DNA of 64,000 nt from Lantana camara. Taxonomy: Eukaryota > Streptophyta > Magnoliopsida > Lamiales > Verbenaceae. This document shows, piece by piece, positions 45,109-57,459 of this stretch (positions within the stretch are counted from its first letter, which is position 1; each line of letters begins with the position of its first letter). The position numbers and the translations under genes are program-made. The stretch covers positions 21,767,001 through 21,831,000 of the forward strand of contig CM074859.1 in NCBI GenBank assembly GCA_037501455.1. Reading direction: 5' to 3'. Below the pieces are notes generated by a model that searched no databases, was not told the DNA's origin, and was given only the letters and a program-made list of their open reading frames with translations.

Positions 45109-47967
45109 TCAGGCGGCCGGAGCAATGTCTTCATCAACGATCACCAGTATATTTTGGGCCACGGGGCCATGAACGGGGCCCTCAGGCTCTAGCGGTTGGG
45201 CTTGGGGATCGTCAGGCTCATTGGCGGCAGGAACGGGGACATTGGCACCCTTGGCAGCTGGGACAGGGGCATCCTCCATGATAGGCTCTTGGGGCTCGTC
45301 TTCAGGGTCATCATTTTGAGCGGATTGAGCCGCATCCCCTTCCCGATGAGCGTCCGTGTACTCATCTTGGATCAACTTGACCAAGAAGTCATACTCCATC
45401 TCAGCAATGGCATCCGCGGGGTCGTTGGGGTCCTCATCCACTTCTTCGCAACGCTCGTTGAACATGAGCCCCGTGCCCTCTGCTCCCTTCATGGCCGGAT
45501 CAGTCAGCCCCTTGTGGATGCCCTACTCAACGGCTAAGTTGAAGGCATTCTGGGCCTCATCCAGGCAATGCAACGAGGCTGCAAAGTTGAAGGCCTTCGA
45601 ATGGCAGAACCTGATGAGGGCCTCCTTGCTCGCACGTTCCAGACTCCGAGGCCACTCGCTCATGGTGTCGTTGAATTTCCTCTCAGCCTCCAGAGCCCTC
45701 GTCCTCCAGCTTTCCCGCTCGATCTCCGCCTTCTTGCAGCGCTCGTTTGCCTAGGCCAACTGGTCGCTCAAGCCGCTTCGAGCGCTCTCCACCACCTGAA
45801 AATCCTCCTTCAGCTTTCCCAGCTCCTCCTCCGTTTTATTGTACAAATCCTTGAGGGATTCATACTTTGCAATCTCAGCGTCCAGCTCCGCTTGAATCTG
45901 ATCCGGATCGTTGGAACGAGCCATCTTCTTATACTTGGCTTTGCGGTCAGCATAGATGGAGGCTCGCATTTGCACATTTCGGAGCCGGGGAAGAACTTGC
46001 TGCATAAGTGGGAGGAAAGGGAAGTGTTAGCCAAAAAAAAAATGCTAACTTACAGAAATTAGCAAAGAAAGCAAGGAGTGAAGACTTACGGAGATTAATG
46101 CATGGGCCGCATCATAGGTCACTTTCTCCACAGATTCACTGTAGAGATGCTGGTGGTCCGCCGAGAATTGGGCCTTATTGTAGAGATTCTCGGTGACAGC
46201 TTGAGCGAGCGTGCCAGGCCTCAGCAGAACTGGCCCACCGTCGGGGGCACCTGTGTAGTCCCTGTCCCCTCGTCGGGAGAACTCCCATAAATGTTCCTCC
46301 TCTAAGGAGGAAGTTTCTCCCTCGCCCTTGGGGCCCTCGGCCACCTGCTTGCCCTTGCCTTTTATTGCCACTGAATCGGGCATCCTCTTCCTCTTACGGG
46401 AAGGCCTACTAGCGCTCGGTGGGGCCTCAGTTATTGCCAGGGTGGTTATTGGCCTCGTTTGTTCCGCGGTCACAGGGGGTTGAGTGTCTCCCGCTCTCTC
46501 TGTGTTCAATCGCCCCCTGGGTACTCTGTTGGCCAGTCTACTCTCTCCCCGGCCACGAGGAGGTTGAACCTCTGGATTAGCGCTCGAACTGGCACCCTGG
46601 CTACCGCTACGAGCGTCCCCGCGATTGCTACGATTGCGAGGGCGCTGTTGCTCGCGCTGTTGGTCCCCTTGCTGGGCTTGATTCCTGTTGGCATGAGCGA
46701 AGCGTGCGGCTTGTCTGATTCCTCCTGCCATCTCTAATATCGCAACTCCTGCAAGAATGAAAATTTCGAGGGTTAAAAATCCTCAAACCATCTACTCAGA
46801 TTACAAGTTACAAGTACAGAAAAGCAGTTAGTATTCATTCCTATCTAAAGTTAGTGCCCTAAGAATCTAACCGTCTCTCTCTATATCACGAGCCGGAGGG
46901 TTGTCAAGATAATAAGGGTCGTCGGAAAGACCACACAGGAACATGAGCTCCGCATCGTCTATCCAATCCTTCGCTTGTATAAGGTGACCCTCGTCCCTTA
47001 AGGCCTCAGCTAAATACTTTGCCCAATCTCTGGGGAGGGCCAGCTCCAAACGGCTCTTCGCAACCGAGCCCCAATTTGCGGACACCCCAAAGCCCTCTTC
47101 TATGGGGGCCTTAACAAAGATGAACTTCTCCTTCCAATTGGGGCCATATGTGCTTGTGGGAGAGTTGATTAGCTTTGTACGAGCCTTTGCTTGAATATAG
47201 TAGAAGCCCGCCTCAGGAGATGAGCGTGACGAGCTAACTACTTGGAAAAGTGCATGAAAGTTCCGCACAAAGGGCTCGTATCCAACACTCCTCATCAGAA
47301 TCACAAAGCTTGTCAGCAGAGCCAAGCCGTTGGGCACTATTTGCGAAGGACAGAGGTTTAAGTCGTTCAACAGGTGGGCCATTGGGATCGAAATGGGGAA
47401 CCTCAAACCCCCTGAGCTGACCGAGGCCACGTACACCGCCATTTCCCCAGGAGACGGATTATTAGCACGCTCGTAGTTTTCTGGGATTCTCCATGTATAC
47501 CGCTCGTCCCAATAAATGGGTGCCATCATCGTTTTCACTTCTCCCACGGTAACTGTGCTGGGAGTCTCATCGGGCGTGCGCTCGGTAGCCTGGTAGCCAG
47601 ATCCTTCACCCTCGTTAGGCCCTTTGGATTTCTGGGATTTCTTGCTTTTTCCTTTATTACGGGCTCTTTCTGAAGGCCCTGTTATGGCTTCAGCCACTGG
47701 AAGCGGGTTCACAACGGCCACCGTCACGGTATGGCGGTGGGGGTGAGTGGCACTCTGAGTTATGGGGAGAGTAACCCCTTGCCTTTCTACCTCCATTACT
47801 AGATTCATCTCCTCAAAGAGAGGATCCATTCCGCCTGGGTTCCTATCCTCCATGGCCATCACTGCCGCCCCCAACTCCTCATCTCTAGGGGAATCGGGGG
47901 AAGAGGAACTCTCAGTGGCCATTTCATTGATTTCACGGGCGAATTCCTCAACATGTTGGTCAGCCAT
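45109..47967 (-). pseudogene. Antisense three-exon extra gene of the Tat element
   Basis: On the minus strand, exon 1 is 47967-46872 (Met start MADQHVEEFAREINEM). Exon 2 is 46748-46090 and exon 3 is 45999-45109. Junctions are gacg/gttaga with cttgcag/gag, and ctcc/gtaagt with tatgcag/caag. Both preserve the reading frame, with introns of 123 and 90 bp. Exon 1 encodes a domain like the Pfam 'putative gypsy type transposon' region (MAHLLNDLNLCPSQIVPNGL; WKEKFIFV). Exon 2 is basic and R/G/Q-rich with a nuclear-localisation-like RKRKRM. Exon 3 is a coiled coil (about 45990-45640) followed by an acidic, Pro-rich tail. Two TAG stops interrupt exon 3 (near 45750 and 45520). The function of these extra ORFs is unknown. 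Confidence 0.8.
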
Positions 47968-48608
47968 GGCAGAAGCTGAGATTTGGGAGAAATTCAGTCT
48001 CGGTTAGACAATGGGGTTTTCCTGGAAAGAGATTAGGGTTTCTTCAAGGAGAAAAATCTAAGGGGTTATGAAATCCTAAAGTCTGAATCTAAAGTTAGCA
48101 GAGTTAGAAAATTACGCTGGAAGTTTACCTTGAAGGTTTCTGAGAAAATCTGGGAGAAAGGTTGAAGGTGCTCTAAGAACTGGTGTGCGAGAGAATTCTT
48201 TTTGCAAAGGATGCTGGGAAGTTCAGGATGCGTAAAGAGTAGCAAGATTTCAGAATCCCGTACTTATAGGGATGGGAGTTGGTACCTTTCTCGGCAATGA
48301 ATTCAAAATGGTAATCATTTCCCGCCTAGGAAACCGCCCACTTTATGGAACCGCCACATGCTTCCCAATGCTCACGCGCCCCACGCGCATCCGCATTTAA
48401 TGCTCTGACGTTTCGAATGCTTCAGGATAGTACAACATTTAATGCGGGAGCGTTACGAGCGGTCAGTTGAAAGGACCGCATTAATGGCGCAACCAGAAGA
48501 AAAATCGCTCAACACGCCAAGCCTTGTGCGAGCGCTACGTGCAAGAGATAGCACGCGTCAAAATTCTACAGTCCTTACCACTAAGGACTACAGAATTGGG
48601 GGGCAAAA

Positions 48609-50904
48609 TGATGAGGTCAAAATACGATCGTCCCACGTTAGGACACGTGGCATCACCGAGATGATGACATCTGTCTCCCCAAGGTTGCACCCATCAGTGT
48701 ACGAGCGCTAAGCCCAACAAGCGCAATGCTTCTTCAGGAGTTAAGCCCAACGAGCGCTGTCACCCTCACGAGCGTCCTTCATACTGTATGATTGGCTCGC
48801 CCTCGTGCCAAGGGAGCCTTCTTCGAGCGTCACACTCCCTCAGAGTGGCCTTCCCTTTGGCTCGTCACTTGAAATGGAGCCTTCATTCCCCCCAACGAAT
48901 ATCTTGGCTTCCAATACTCCAGGTTGTCACGAGCGCGCTCTTAAGCCCTCGTTACCAACCACCCAAATGGCTCTCTGACACATCGTACATGCCCGCGCAC
49001 CTGCCACTGTTGCCAGCACTAACTTTTAGCCGCTTTTGCAGAAGATTCCTCCTAGGTTTCTCTCTCATGGCGCCACGTGTTAGGGCAACATTCGGCCAGG
49101 ACCACTTAAGGCAAAAGACCAAAGGGCCCTTGACCCTCAACTATAAATAGCTAAAGTCATCTTCTACACTGGTAAGCATTCTTCATCACTAACATTGTGA
49201 CTGAACTTACGTTTCTTCATACCTTGTATTGACTTGAGCGTCGGAGAGCCAAACTGGGCATCACCCCCAGTTCCCCCAGCTTGGCCTTCTGACTTTTATT
49301 GTGCTTGTCCCAACAGGTAGAACCCCTTTCTCATCTCCGGTGAATTTCCGGCGGTTTCCTCCACAATTACAAATCGTAAAGTGATGAATGTCGAAGCCAC
49401 CAATAATAAATCCCGAATATTGCACACAATTAAAACGTAGAATAGTAGCAACGGGTATCGATCCACGGGGATTGGAAGAGTTTGTAACCTTTTAATATGC
49501 CAAGAAAATAAAACGATTAATTAAAATAGGGGGGGAGTTTTGAGATTTTTAACCAAACTAATAAAGAAACTAAATAAACAAGAGTAAAACTGACTAAGTA
49601 GACGAAAGATAACAATTAACTCAGCTGACACTTAGATTAACTCAGTGAATGATGAATAGCTGGGATTTTCCTACGCATGCATCTGACTATGATCACGGAC
49701 AGGGTGATTAATTCCTTGTTAGGTTAGCTATAGTTACCAATTACCTTAGGCTCCCTCGTTTCTTCGTATTTTTAGAGTAACCTGAAGAAACTCCTAAAGA
49801 CTACTCCCTAATTAGCTAATAACCTTTTCAGAAACTCCTTCAAAGATTCAATTAACCAATTGCTTTACGAACTAAAGAAACACTAACCCTAACCGACTAG
49901 GTAGAAACTCCTACTTCGCCTAATTAGACCGTAATATTCCACAACACAAAATCAGCCGAACTTAACAACCTAGTGTTGATTGCTACTCCGTTAATTACCC
50001 GGCTAGACTCCACCAAATAAATTAACTAGCTTTATGTAATTGCTAATCCTAAGACTTGAGCTCTTAAATCAAAGAATCAAGACAAAACACAATATCGTGA
50101 ATTCGGAAATAAAACGGATAATCTTGAATGAATCAACCCAAAACAAATTGTCTCACATAGTCTGATACATGCTTTGGAAAATCCCAACTAAAATATAAAT
50201 TAGCTACTCATAACGAATTTAAACAAACCAAGTTTTGAAGATAACATAGTATTCAAACAAAATAAAAGGAAGGAAAAGAGAATAAAACTATTGATGTTGC
50301 AAGTCTCCTTCCCCCCCGAACTGGAGTTGCTGCGTGAATTCGGTGTCTCCGAGTGAAGTTGCGTCGTGTTCCCCCTACCTGCATGATTTCTCCCCACTAA
50401 ATAGTGCAAAGTGGGGTATGTTGTTGCTCTTCCCACTTCTCCCACGTTTTGGCTGCCACATTCTTATCATCAAGTGGGGCTTTTAATTCAAAGTAATGAC
50501 CATCAAAACGTGCTGCTCCCACTTCAGCCAGAATTAATCCTCTTGTCCAAAACAGGCTCATAGTTGGGCCTGTTCACACGATCTTTTATCAAGAAATTGG
50601 GCCTCATCCCAACAAGCAATCAATTGGCTTCCTTTTAAAATTATTCCTTAAGTACATGGGCCACAAAACATTGTTCTTCAATTCGGTCCAAGAGGTAGGC
50701 CTGCGTGACAGCTTCTTTCTGCTATAACTTAATTCCAATTCTTCTTAATTACATATCCTACACAAAATATAGAATATTAGGCAATTATCCAAAATTAAAT
50801 CAAATAGTGGGGTAAAATATAGGAATTCTAAGCTCTAAAATTAAATGAATGTGCAACGTATCATAAAGTGATCGGATTCGGATCTTCACCTTCTGAACCC
50901 ATCA
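48609..50904 (+). repeat. Gypsy 3' LTR, interrupted by an insertion
   Basis: Preceded by the polypurine tract ttggggggcaaaa. LTR sequence runs 48609-49384, is interrupted by 1479 bp, and resumes with taaagtgatcggattcg to CCCATCA at 50904. Removing the insert and one copy of its 8-bp duplication restores about 808 bp, equal to the 5' LTR. Confidence 0.93.
49385..50863. mobile_element. 1.48-kb unclassified insertion in the Gypsy 3' LTR
   Basis: Flanked by the perfect 8-bp direct repeat taaagtga (49377-49384 and 50864-50871), present once in the 5' LTR. It begins tgaatgtcgaagcc and ends caacgtatca; only the outermost TGA/TCA are clearly inverted. An 8-bp duplication suggests hAT or another TIR transposon. 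A TG...CA solo LTR would normally give 5 bp. It contains agcaacgggtatcgatccac near its left end and no convincing open frame. The class is unresolved. Confidence 0.7.
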
Positions 50905-50909
50905 AATAC

Positions 50910-51843
50910 TACATTAGAACGTTTTAGTACTACATTTTGTGAAAAATATATAATATATTTTGAGATTAGGTTAAAATTATATGATATTTTACCAAAATGG
51001 AGAGTTAAGTAAAAAATATAATACATAATTGGGGATTTATCCCATATTACCCGATCTTGTTTTACATAGAATATAAATATACAAATAAAAGTTAAATCTT
51101 TTAAGGTTTAATTAAACATTCAAATAATTTATAATTGATGGCCCAATTTTCTTACTAAGAAATGAAGAGGAAAGGGTGGATTTGGGTGGCCCGGAAGTTC
51201 TTGCCATGCGAGGTGTAGTGATGTGCCAACCCAATTTCAGATTAATTGAATATATATGCAAAGTGCACACTAACTTGTATTTTCTGTGGGTCCAATTAAA
51301 TGGTACGAGTTTGAAAGCAAAATTGTGCATACTTGGTAGAAAAAGAATTCAGTACAAACAATAATTACTGGCCGGGTGGCTGCATTGTTGAAGTTTTGGT
51401 CACTTTTCGTTTTCAATTTATAGAGAGGTCTTTGGTCATTTAGTTGATTTTTAAAATCTACTTCATCAACTTTTTGAAGCAGTGGTGTTTGTATTAACAA
51501 TCTTTCATAGTTGATAACCTTCTCCCTGTATTGTCTTCCTCAATATATCCAAGTTTTGTAGTGCTTTGACGACTGCTGATATCATATCACAGCTTTCTAA
51601 GCATTTGAGCACGCGTAAGTATTTACTTAACTAATTTAAGTCTCAGTATTTTTTTATATTATTGCTTTCAAATATCACATCCTCCACAGCAGATCTCATC
51701 TGCTCACATAGGTGTTACATCTAACAATTTTGATAGGAAACATATTATACAAGTTAACATCATGATGAAATTAGTATTAGATCAAGAAAATTTCATATTG
51801 AGCTAACGTTATGTATGTATAATTATTTATTTATTATTATTAT

Positions 51844-51877
<34 letters not shown>

Positions 51878-51911
51878 GAGTTGTCTACTAAAATCTAAAG
51901 ATATGCAGGAA
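50910..51911 (+). promoter_or_regulatory. Upstream region of the intact CNL, with probable 5'-UTR intron
   Basis: About 1 kb containing the block shared with copy B (about 51086-51330). A poly-T run (about 51847-51876) is followed by ttgtctactaaaatctaaag and atatgcag/gaaATG. The T-rich tract and cag immediately before the gene look like an intron acceptor, so the 5' UTR probably contains an intron. I cannot place the promoter or the donor with confidence. Confidence 0.45.
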
Positions 51912-54900
51912 ATGACAGAAATTCTGTCAAGTATGGTGAAACCAGCTGCGGAAGAATTTGGAAGGTTTACCCTTGTGAAAATCAAGCATCTGTTTACTTA
52001 TCTGTGTTTCTTCGACAGCAATATTCGAAGCCTAAGGGATGAAGCAAAAAAACTGGAAGATGCAAGAGATGGGTTGCAGGGGAACGTTGAAGCAGCTGAG
52101 AATAATACAGAAGTGATTATCCAACCAGTAAGGACTTGGTTAGAAAATGCCAACGATATGATCCAAGTCTACGAGAGTGGAATTGATGATGAGAATCCAA
52201 CTCTGAAAAATGGTTGTTGCGGTGTCATATCACGTTTTCAACTAAGCAGGAAAGCTGTAAAGATAACTAGAGAAATGAAGCAGCTAATGGAAGAACGCAA
52301 CAAGTTTGATCATATAGCTAGGCCTCCACCCCCACCAGCACAGGCTGAAATTTCATCAGGAACAACACATGACTTCCAGTCCAGAAAAAAAATTGAAGAA
52401 GAAATATTGGAAGCTTTGAAAGCTAAGGAGGTCACAACAATGGGGATATGTGGGATGGGAGGTGTGGGCAAGACAACCATGGCCAAAAGAATTATGGAGA
52501 GAGTGAAAAAAGAAAATATATTCCAAGAAATTTTTATGGTTGTTGTTAGTCAACCACTAGACTTGTTGAAAATTCAGGGTGCGATTGCTGAATCCTTGGG
52601 GTTGAAGTTGGGTGAAGAAACTTCATTGGTCAGAGCAACAAAATTACGCACAAGACTAATGGATACGAAGAGAAAACTCATCGTACTCGATGATGTTTGG
52701 GAAAAATTCAAATTGGAGGATTTGGGAATTCCTTCTGGAAATGAGCAATGCACCATCCTTTTAACATCTCGAAATAAGGATGTGTTGGAAACAATGGATG
52801 CTCAAAAAAATTTTGGAGTGCAAGTCTTGTCTGAAACAGAAGCATGGGATTTCTTTAAAAAAAAAGTTGGGCCTTGGGTTGAGGACCCAAATTTGCTTTC
52901 TACAGCAGAAAGAGTTGCAAGAGAGTGCAAATATCTTCCACTCGCCCTCATAACAGTTGGTGGTGCATTAAAAGGTAAAACATCCACCAAAATTTGGGAA
53001 GATACACTGCTGCAATTAAAGACTTCGAACCCAGAAGATATGCCAAATGTTATTAAGGACGTTTATAATCCCTTGAAGCTAAGTTATACACACTTGGAAA
53101 ATAGGAATGCAAAATCCTTGTTCATGCTTTGCAGCCTATTTCCTGAGGATCACGAAATTAGCCTCGAGGAACTGACTATTTATTGTATAGGCTTACGCAT
53201 GTTTTGTAATTTAGGCAACTCTAACACGTCTGAGGGAACTCTGGAAAAAGTAAGAAACAGAGTGTTCAAAATAGTTGACGACCTTAAAAATCGTTTCTTG
53301 CTACTCAGTGGTAGAAATGAGAATCTTGTGCGAATGCATGATATTGTCCGTGATGTGGCCATTTACATTGCTTCAGAAGAGGCAAGTAAAGAGATTGTTG
53401 ATGTCAAATTTAACTCAATGCGGTCGGAGTATGCATATGAATGGGTTGCAGTGTCTTTAAGAAAAACAAGTAGCCTCTTAAGGATGCATGCCACGGGAAG
53501 AAGATTCGAAATCAAGGATTTTGCTTTATTTGAAGGAATGAAAGAGTTAAATGTGATGTCCTTCGATTTGATTTCGTTGGACTTACGATCACCGGAAATT
53601 AAAGTGCTAAAAAATCTCCGAACTTTGCGTTTAGAATATTGCAGTTTGGAGTCTTTTTCTGTTGTTGGAAAGCTACTGAGTCTGGAGATTCTGTATTGTT
53701 ATGGTTGTGATGGGATTGAGGAGTTGCCTGTGGAGATAGGAAACCTAAAGCAGCTCAAGCTATTTAATTTCTCACGGTGTAGAAGTCTTAAAAGAATCTC
53801 TCCAGGAGTCATAGCTAATTTGGTAGAACTCGAGGAGTTCAAGATGCTTTACTGCTTCAGGGGGTGGGAATTAGCTGCAGCAGCAGAGGAGAGAAGGAAT
53901 GCACGCCTCAATGAGTTTGAAAATTTGTCTAAACTGACCTGCTTAGAGATTGAAATAGAAGATTTCAATTTAGCTGCGGAAGAGATACGTTTTTCTCGGA
54001 ATATCGTAAAATATTTCATAAATATTGGAAAACAAACCGTGCACCCCGTTTTAGTTCACGATAAATATATTCATCTGGAATTACCGAGAGAAATTAATTT
54101 GGCAAGCTGGGTTCGTGGATTTCTAAGTAGCGCGGAAGACGAAGACTTAAGTGGAGATGGTTCTCTCTCTCTAGATCCGCCCCAAACGCAGAGCACAAAA
54201 GCATTGACACTTCGAGAATGTTCAACTGTGAAGGAGGTGGTGAATTCAACAACAGCATCAATTCATGATGATTGGAGTAACTACAATGTTTTCCCCATCT
54301 TGGAATATCTTTGGCTGCGTAATCTTCCCAACTTAGAGGAGGTATATGACGGTACGGTTCCAGATCAGTCCAATTCTTTGCAGGATCTACGAAAGTTAGC
54401 TCTTACTGATTTGCCAGCTCTAAGGCATTTGTGGAAGCAGAGACTAAACACGAATATTGTTTCACTCCACAAGCTTCGTCGTATTGAGATTCAAAACTGC
54501 AACAACCTACTTAATCTCTTCTCATTCACAACTTCTAATGGGATTAGCAGCCAAATTTCGACGGCCCCCAGTGTTGATGATTTGCTTTGCACCCAAAAGG
54601 TATGTCTACAATTTTTTTTGTATTACAATTATTTAATTTAATTAACAATTGTATCATTTTCCATATGAAACAAGATCCGCAAGTTTGTTACTATACGTAT
54701 AACATTCTTTCTGTAATTTAAGAATCAAATGCTACCAGAGTCTAATAGTCCAAACATAGATCAGGTCTCTTTTTGTAATTAATTACAATATGTATAATAT
54801 ACTTAATTAATTATTTGCAGGTACATTATACTATGTTGAAGTCCCTACTCCTTAATGGAATCGACAAATTAGAAGTGATATGGAATGCCCAAATTCCAGA

Positions 54901-57452
54901 GGGATCTAATTCTTTCAGGAATCTAACAACATTACAACTGTCTAATTTACCGGCAATGACATGGTTGTGGAAAACTCCAAATGTGAATGGTCCATTCAGC
55001 AATCTTTCCGAAATTGATATCAGAAATTGTAAGAACCTACGGAGCCTCTTTCAATCCATAATGTCAACAAATATTCTTTTACAGTTTGCAAAGCTTAGAA
55101 TATCGGATTGTGAGATGATGGAACAAGTGTTGTTGAATGAAGAGAACGAAAATGATGGAAATCAATGTCGTACTATTAAGTTCCCAAAATTGTCAACATT
55201 GAGACTCAATTCTCTAGGAAGTCTCACGGGTTTTGGTAAGCGAATCGACACCATTGAATTTCTGATGCTGAAAAAAATGGATATCATTCATTGTCCCAAG
55301 CTCTTGAATCTCCTCTCATCCCACGAAAATAATCAAATTTTGGCAGACGGTCATAGTCATGACACTTTTCATTTGCTTTGCAGTCAAAAGGTACATTTGT
55401 CTTTTTGAACTTCTATTATTTACATACATAACTGCATGGGGTTGCTAACTTGGTAAATATCCAGATCGAACTAACCCTTTCATTCTCTTCTGTACTATTA
55501 TATCTTTATAATATCTAGGTAAACTTTACGTATTAGGGCCGTTATTATTTATATGTATCGACTGGGAAGTGCCACAGTATTCATCCGTGATTCCATATTA
55601 TGCATCCTTTTTCATATCTTTTTTTTTTTTTCTTTCAAAATTTGTCGTCTTCAAAGCTATCCAACAATAATAGTTAGGACATTAATTTCTGATGGATTAG
55701 AAATACCACAAAATTTGCTACTATATGTATAATATACTTCTGTAATTTAAGAATCAAATGCTGCCTGAGTCTAATAGTCCAAACATAGATCAGGTCTCTT
55801 TTTATAGTTAATTTCAATATGTTTAATATACTTAATTATTTGCAGGTACATTTTCCTATGTTGGAGTCCCTACGCCTTGATGGACTTGACAAATTGGAAG
55901 TGATATGTAACGCCCAAATTCTTGAGGAATCTAATTCTTTCATGAACCTAACAACATTAGAACTTTTTAATTTGCCGGCAATGACACATTTGTGGAAAAC
56001 TCCAAATGTGAATGGTCCATTCAGCAATCTTTCCAAAATAGAGATCGAAAATTGTCATAACTTGCATAGCCTCTTTAAATCCATAATGTCAACAGATACT
56101 CTTTTACAGTTTGCAGAGCTTACAATTTCAAATTGTGGGATGATGGAACAAGTGTTGTCAAATGAAGAGAACGAAAATGATGGAAATCAATGTTATACTA
56201 TTAAGTTCTTAAAATTGTCGACATTGAGACTCAATTCTCTGGGAATTCTCACGGGTTTTGGTAAGAGAATCGACACCATTGAATTTCCGATGCTGAAGAA
56301 AGTGGATATCATTCATTGTCCCAAGCTCTTCAGTCTCCTCTCATCCAATGAAAATAATCAAATTTTGGGAGACGGTCATAGTCATGACACTGTTCATTTG
56401 TTTTGCAGTCAAAAGGTACATTTGTCTTTTTGAACTTCTATTATTTACATTCATAAACTGCATGGGGTAGCTAACTTGGTAAATATCCAGAACTAAGCCT
56501 GTTCATTCTTTTCTTTACTATTATATCTTCATAATATCTGGATAATTTATTCTTTAATACTATACCTTTATAATAACTAGGTAAATTTTTCGTATTAGGG
56601 CCGTTATGATATCTTTATAGTATCTAGGTAAATTTTTATTTAATATTGTATCTTTATAATATCTTTATAATAATAGTTAGAAGGATTTTAATTTCTGATA
56701 ATGGGTTAGAAATGCAATAAAATTTGTGACATGATTGCTTAATCAAGAGTTAAATGATTTAAATTCATTGATATGAAATGTTCATTCAACAATTTCGATG
56801 ATCTGAAAGCCTTTCAATCAAATCAATTGATCCAAACACAATCCGATTGTCCTTTTCTTGTTTGGTGGTTTGTAACAGTTTTTGATGTAATTAATGTATG
56901 AATAATAATATTAATGTTTATAATTATATGCAGGTTTCATTCGGTAGCTTAAAGAAAATTCGCATTGGAACTGTTGACAAAGGCAATATATGGTGTCACC
57001 AAATTTCACATGTCATCTTCAGACAACTTGAGGTTTTAGAAATTTGGGAATGTAAAGACATTAAAAGCTTATTTTCATCTTCGGTAGTTAAAAACCTTGT
57101 CAATCTCAAGGAATTAGAGATCCGGGAATGCAACGAGATGGTAAAAGTGATTGAGGATGATGACGAAATGGTACGTGGAAAGACTTGTGAATTATTTCCT
57201 CGTTTGACAGAACTGAATTTGTACAGTCTACCCAAATTGGAGAGCTTTTGCAACTGGAGAAGTGATCTTCGGTTGCCTTTATTGGAAGAAGTGTGGATTG
57301 AACGTTGCCCATTGTTAAAACAATTCTCAAGCATGGGTTCCGTAGCTGCACCAAACTTGAAGGATTATGAAGGAAAACATATGGGAGACTTGAATACTGT
57401 AATACAGCAGCACTTCAATGAGAAAGAAGAAGAGGTACGTTTATTTCATTGA
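51912..57452 (+). CDS. CC-NB-ARC-LRR disease-resistance protein (CNL), intact
   Basis: Cytoplasmic immune receptor of the CNL class, predicted to sense pathogen effectors and bind ADP/ATP. Exons are 51912-54599, 54821-55390, 55846-56415 and 56934-57434, all phase 0 with GT-AG borders. Translation either reads on to TGA at 57450 or splices to a short exon at 57630 (ending TGA at 57639). The product is about 1446-1448 residues. CC lies at about 20-65. NB-ARC has P-loop GMGGVGKTT (about 180-188), kinase-2 KLIVLDDVW, LTSRN, LPLAL, CSLFPEDHEI and MHD (about 475). LRRs run from about 520 to the end. An upstream in-frame ATG at 51903 overlaps the likely splice acceptor atatgcag, so I chose 51912. 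Exons 2 and 3 are tandem 570-bp LRR duplicates. No stop or frameshift is seen. It resembles the At4g27190-like group. Confidence 0.92.
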
Positions 57453-57459
57453 TTGAAAA

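Larger units (their letters stand above)
36978..50904 (+). mobile_element. Tat-lineage Ty3/gypsy retrotransposon with antisense extra gene
   Basis: 13.9 kb, TGATGAGG...CCCATCA, flanked by the perfect duplication aatac (36973-36977 and 50905-50909). The order is 807-bp LTR, primer-binding site, gag, protease, RT, RNase H, a second (archaeal-type) RNase H, integrase, tandem repeats, antisense spliced gene, polypurine tract (ttggggggcaaaa) and 3' LTR. The dual RNase H arrangement and an extra ORF before the 3' LTR characterise the Tat lineage. The LTRs differ at only about eight sites by eye, so insertion is recent, yet gag-pol carries several stops. The 3' LTR holds a 1479-bp insertion. Confidence 0.95.

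Noticed and set aside
45196..46290. Plus-strand open frames within 45196-46290
   Set aside because: They are shadows of the antisense gene, which has consistent splice phases and domain content on the minus strand.
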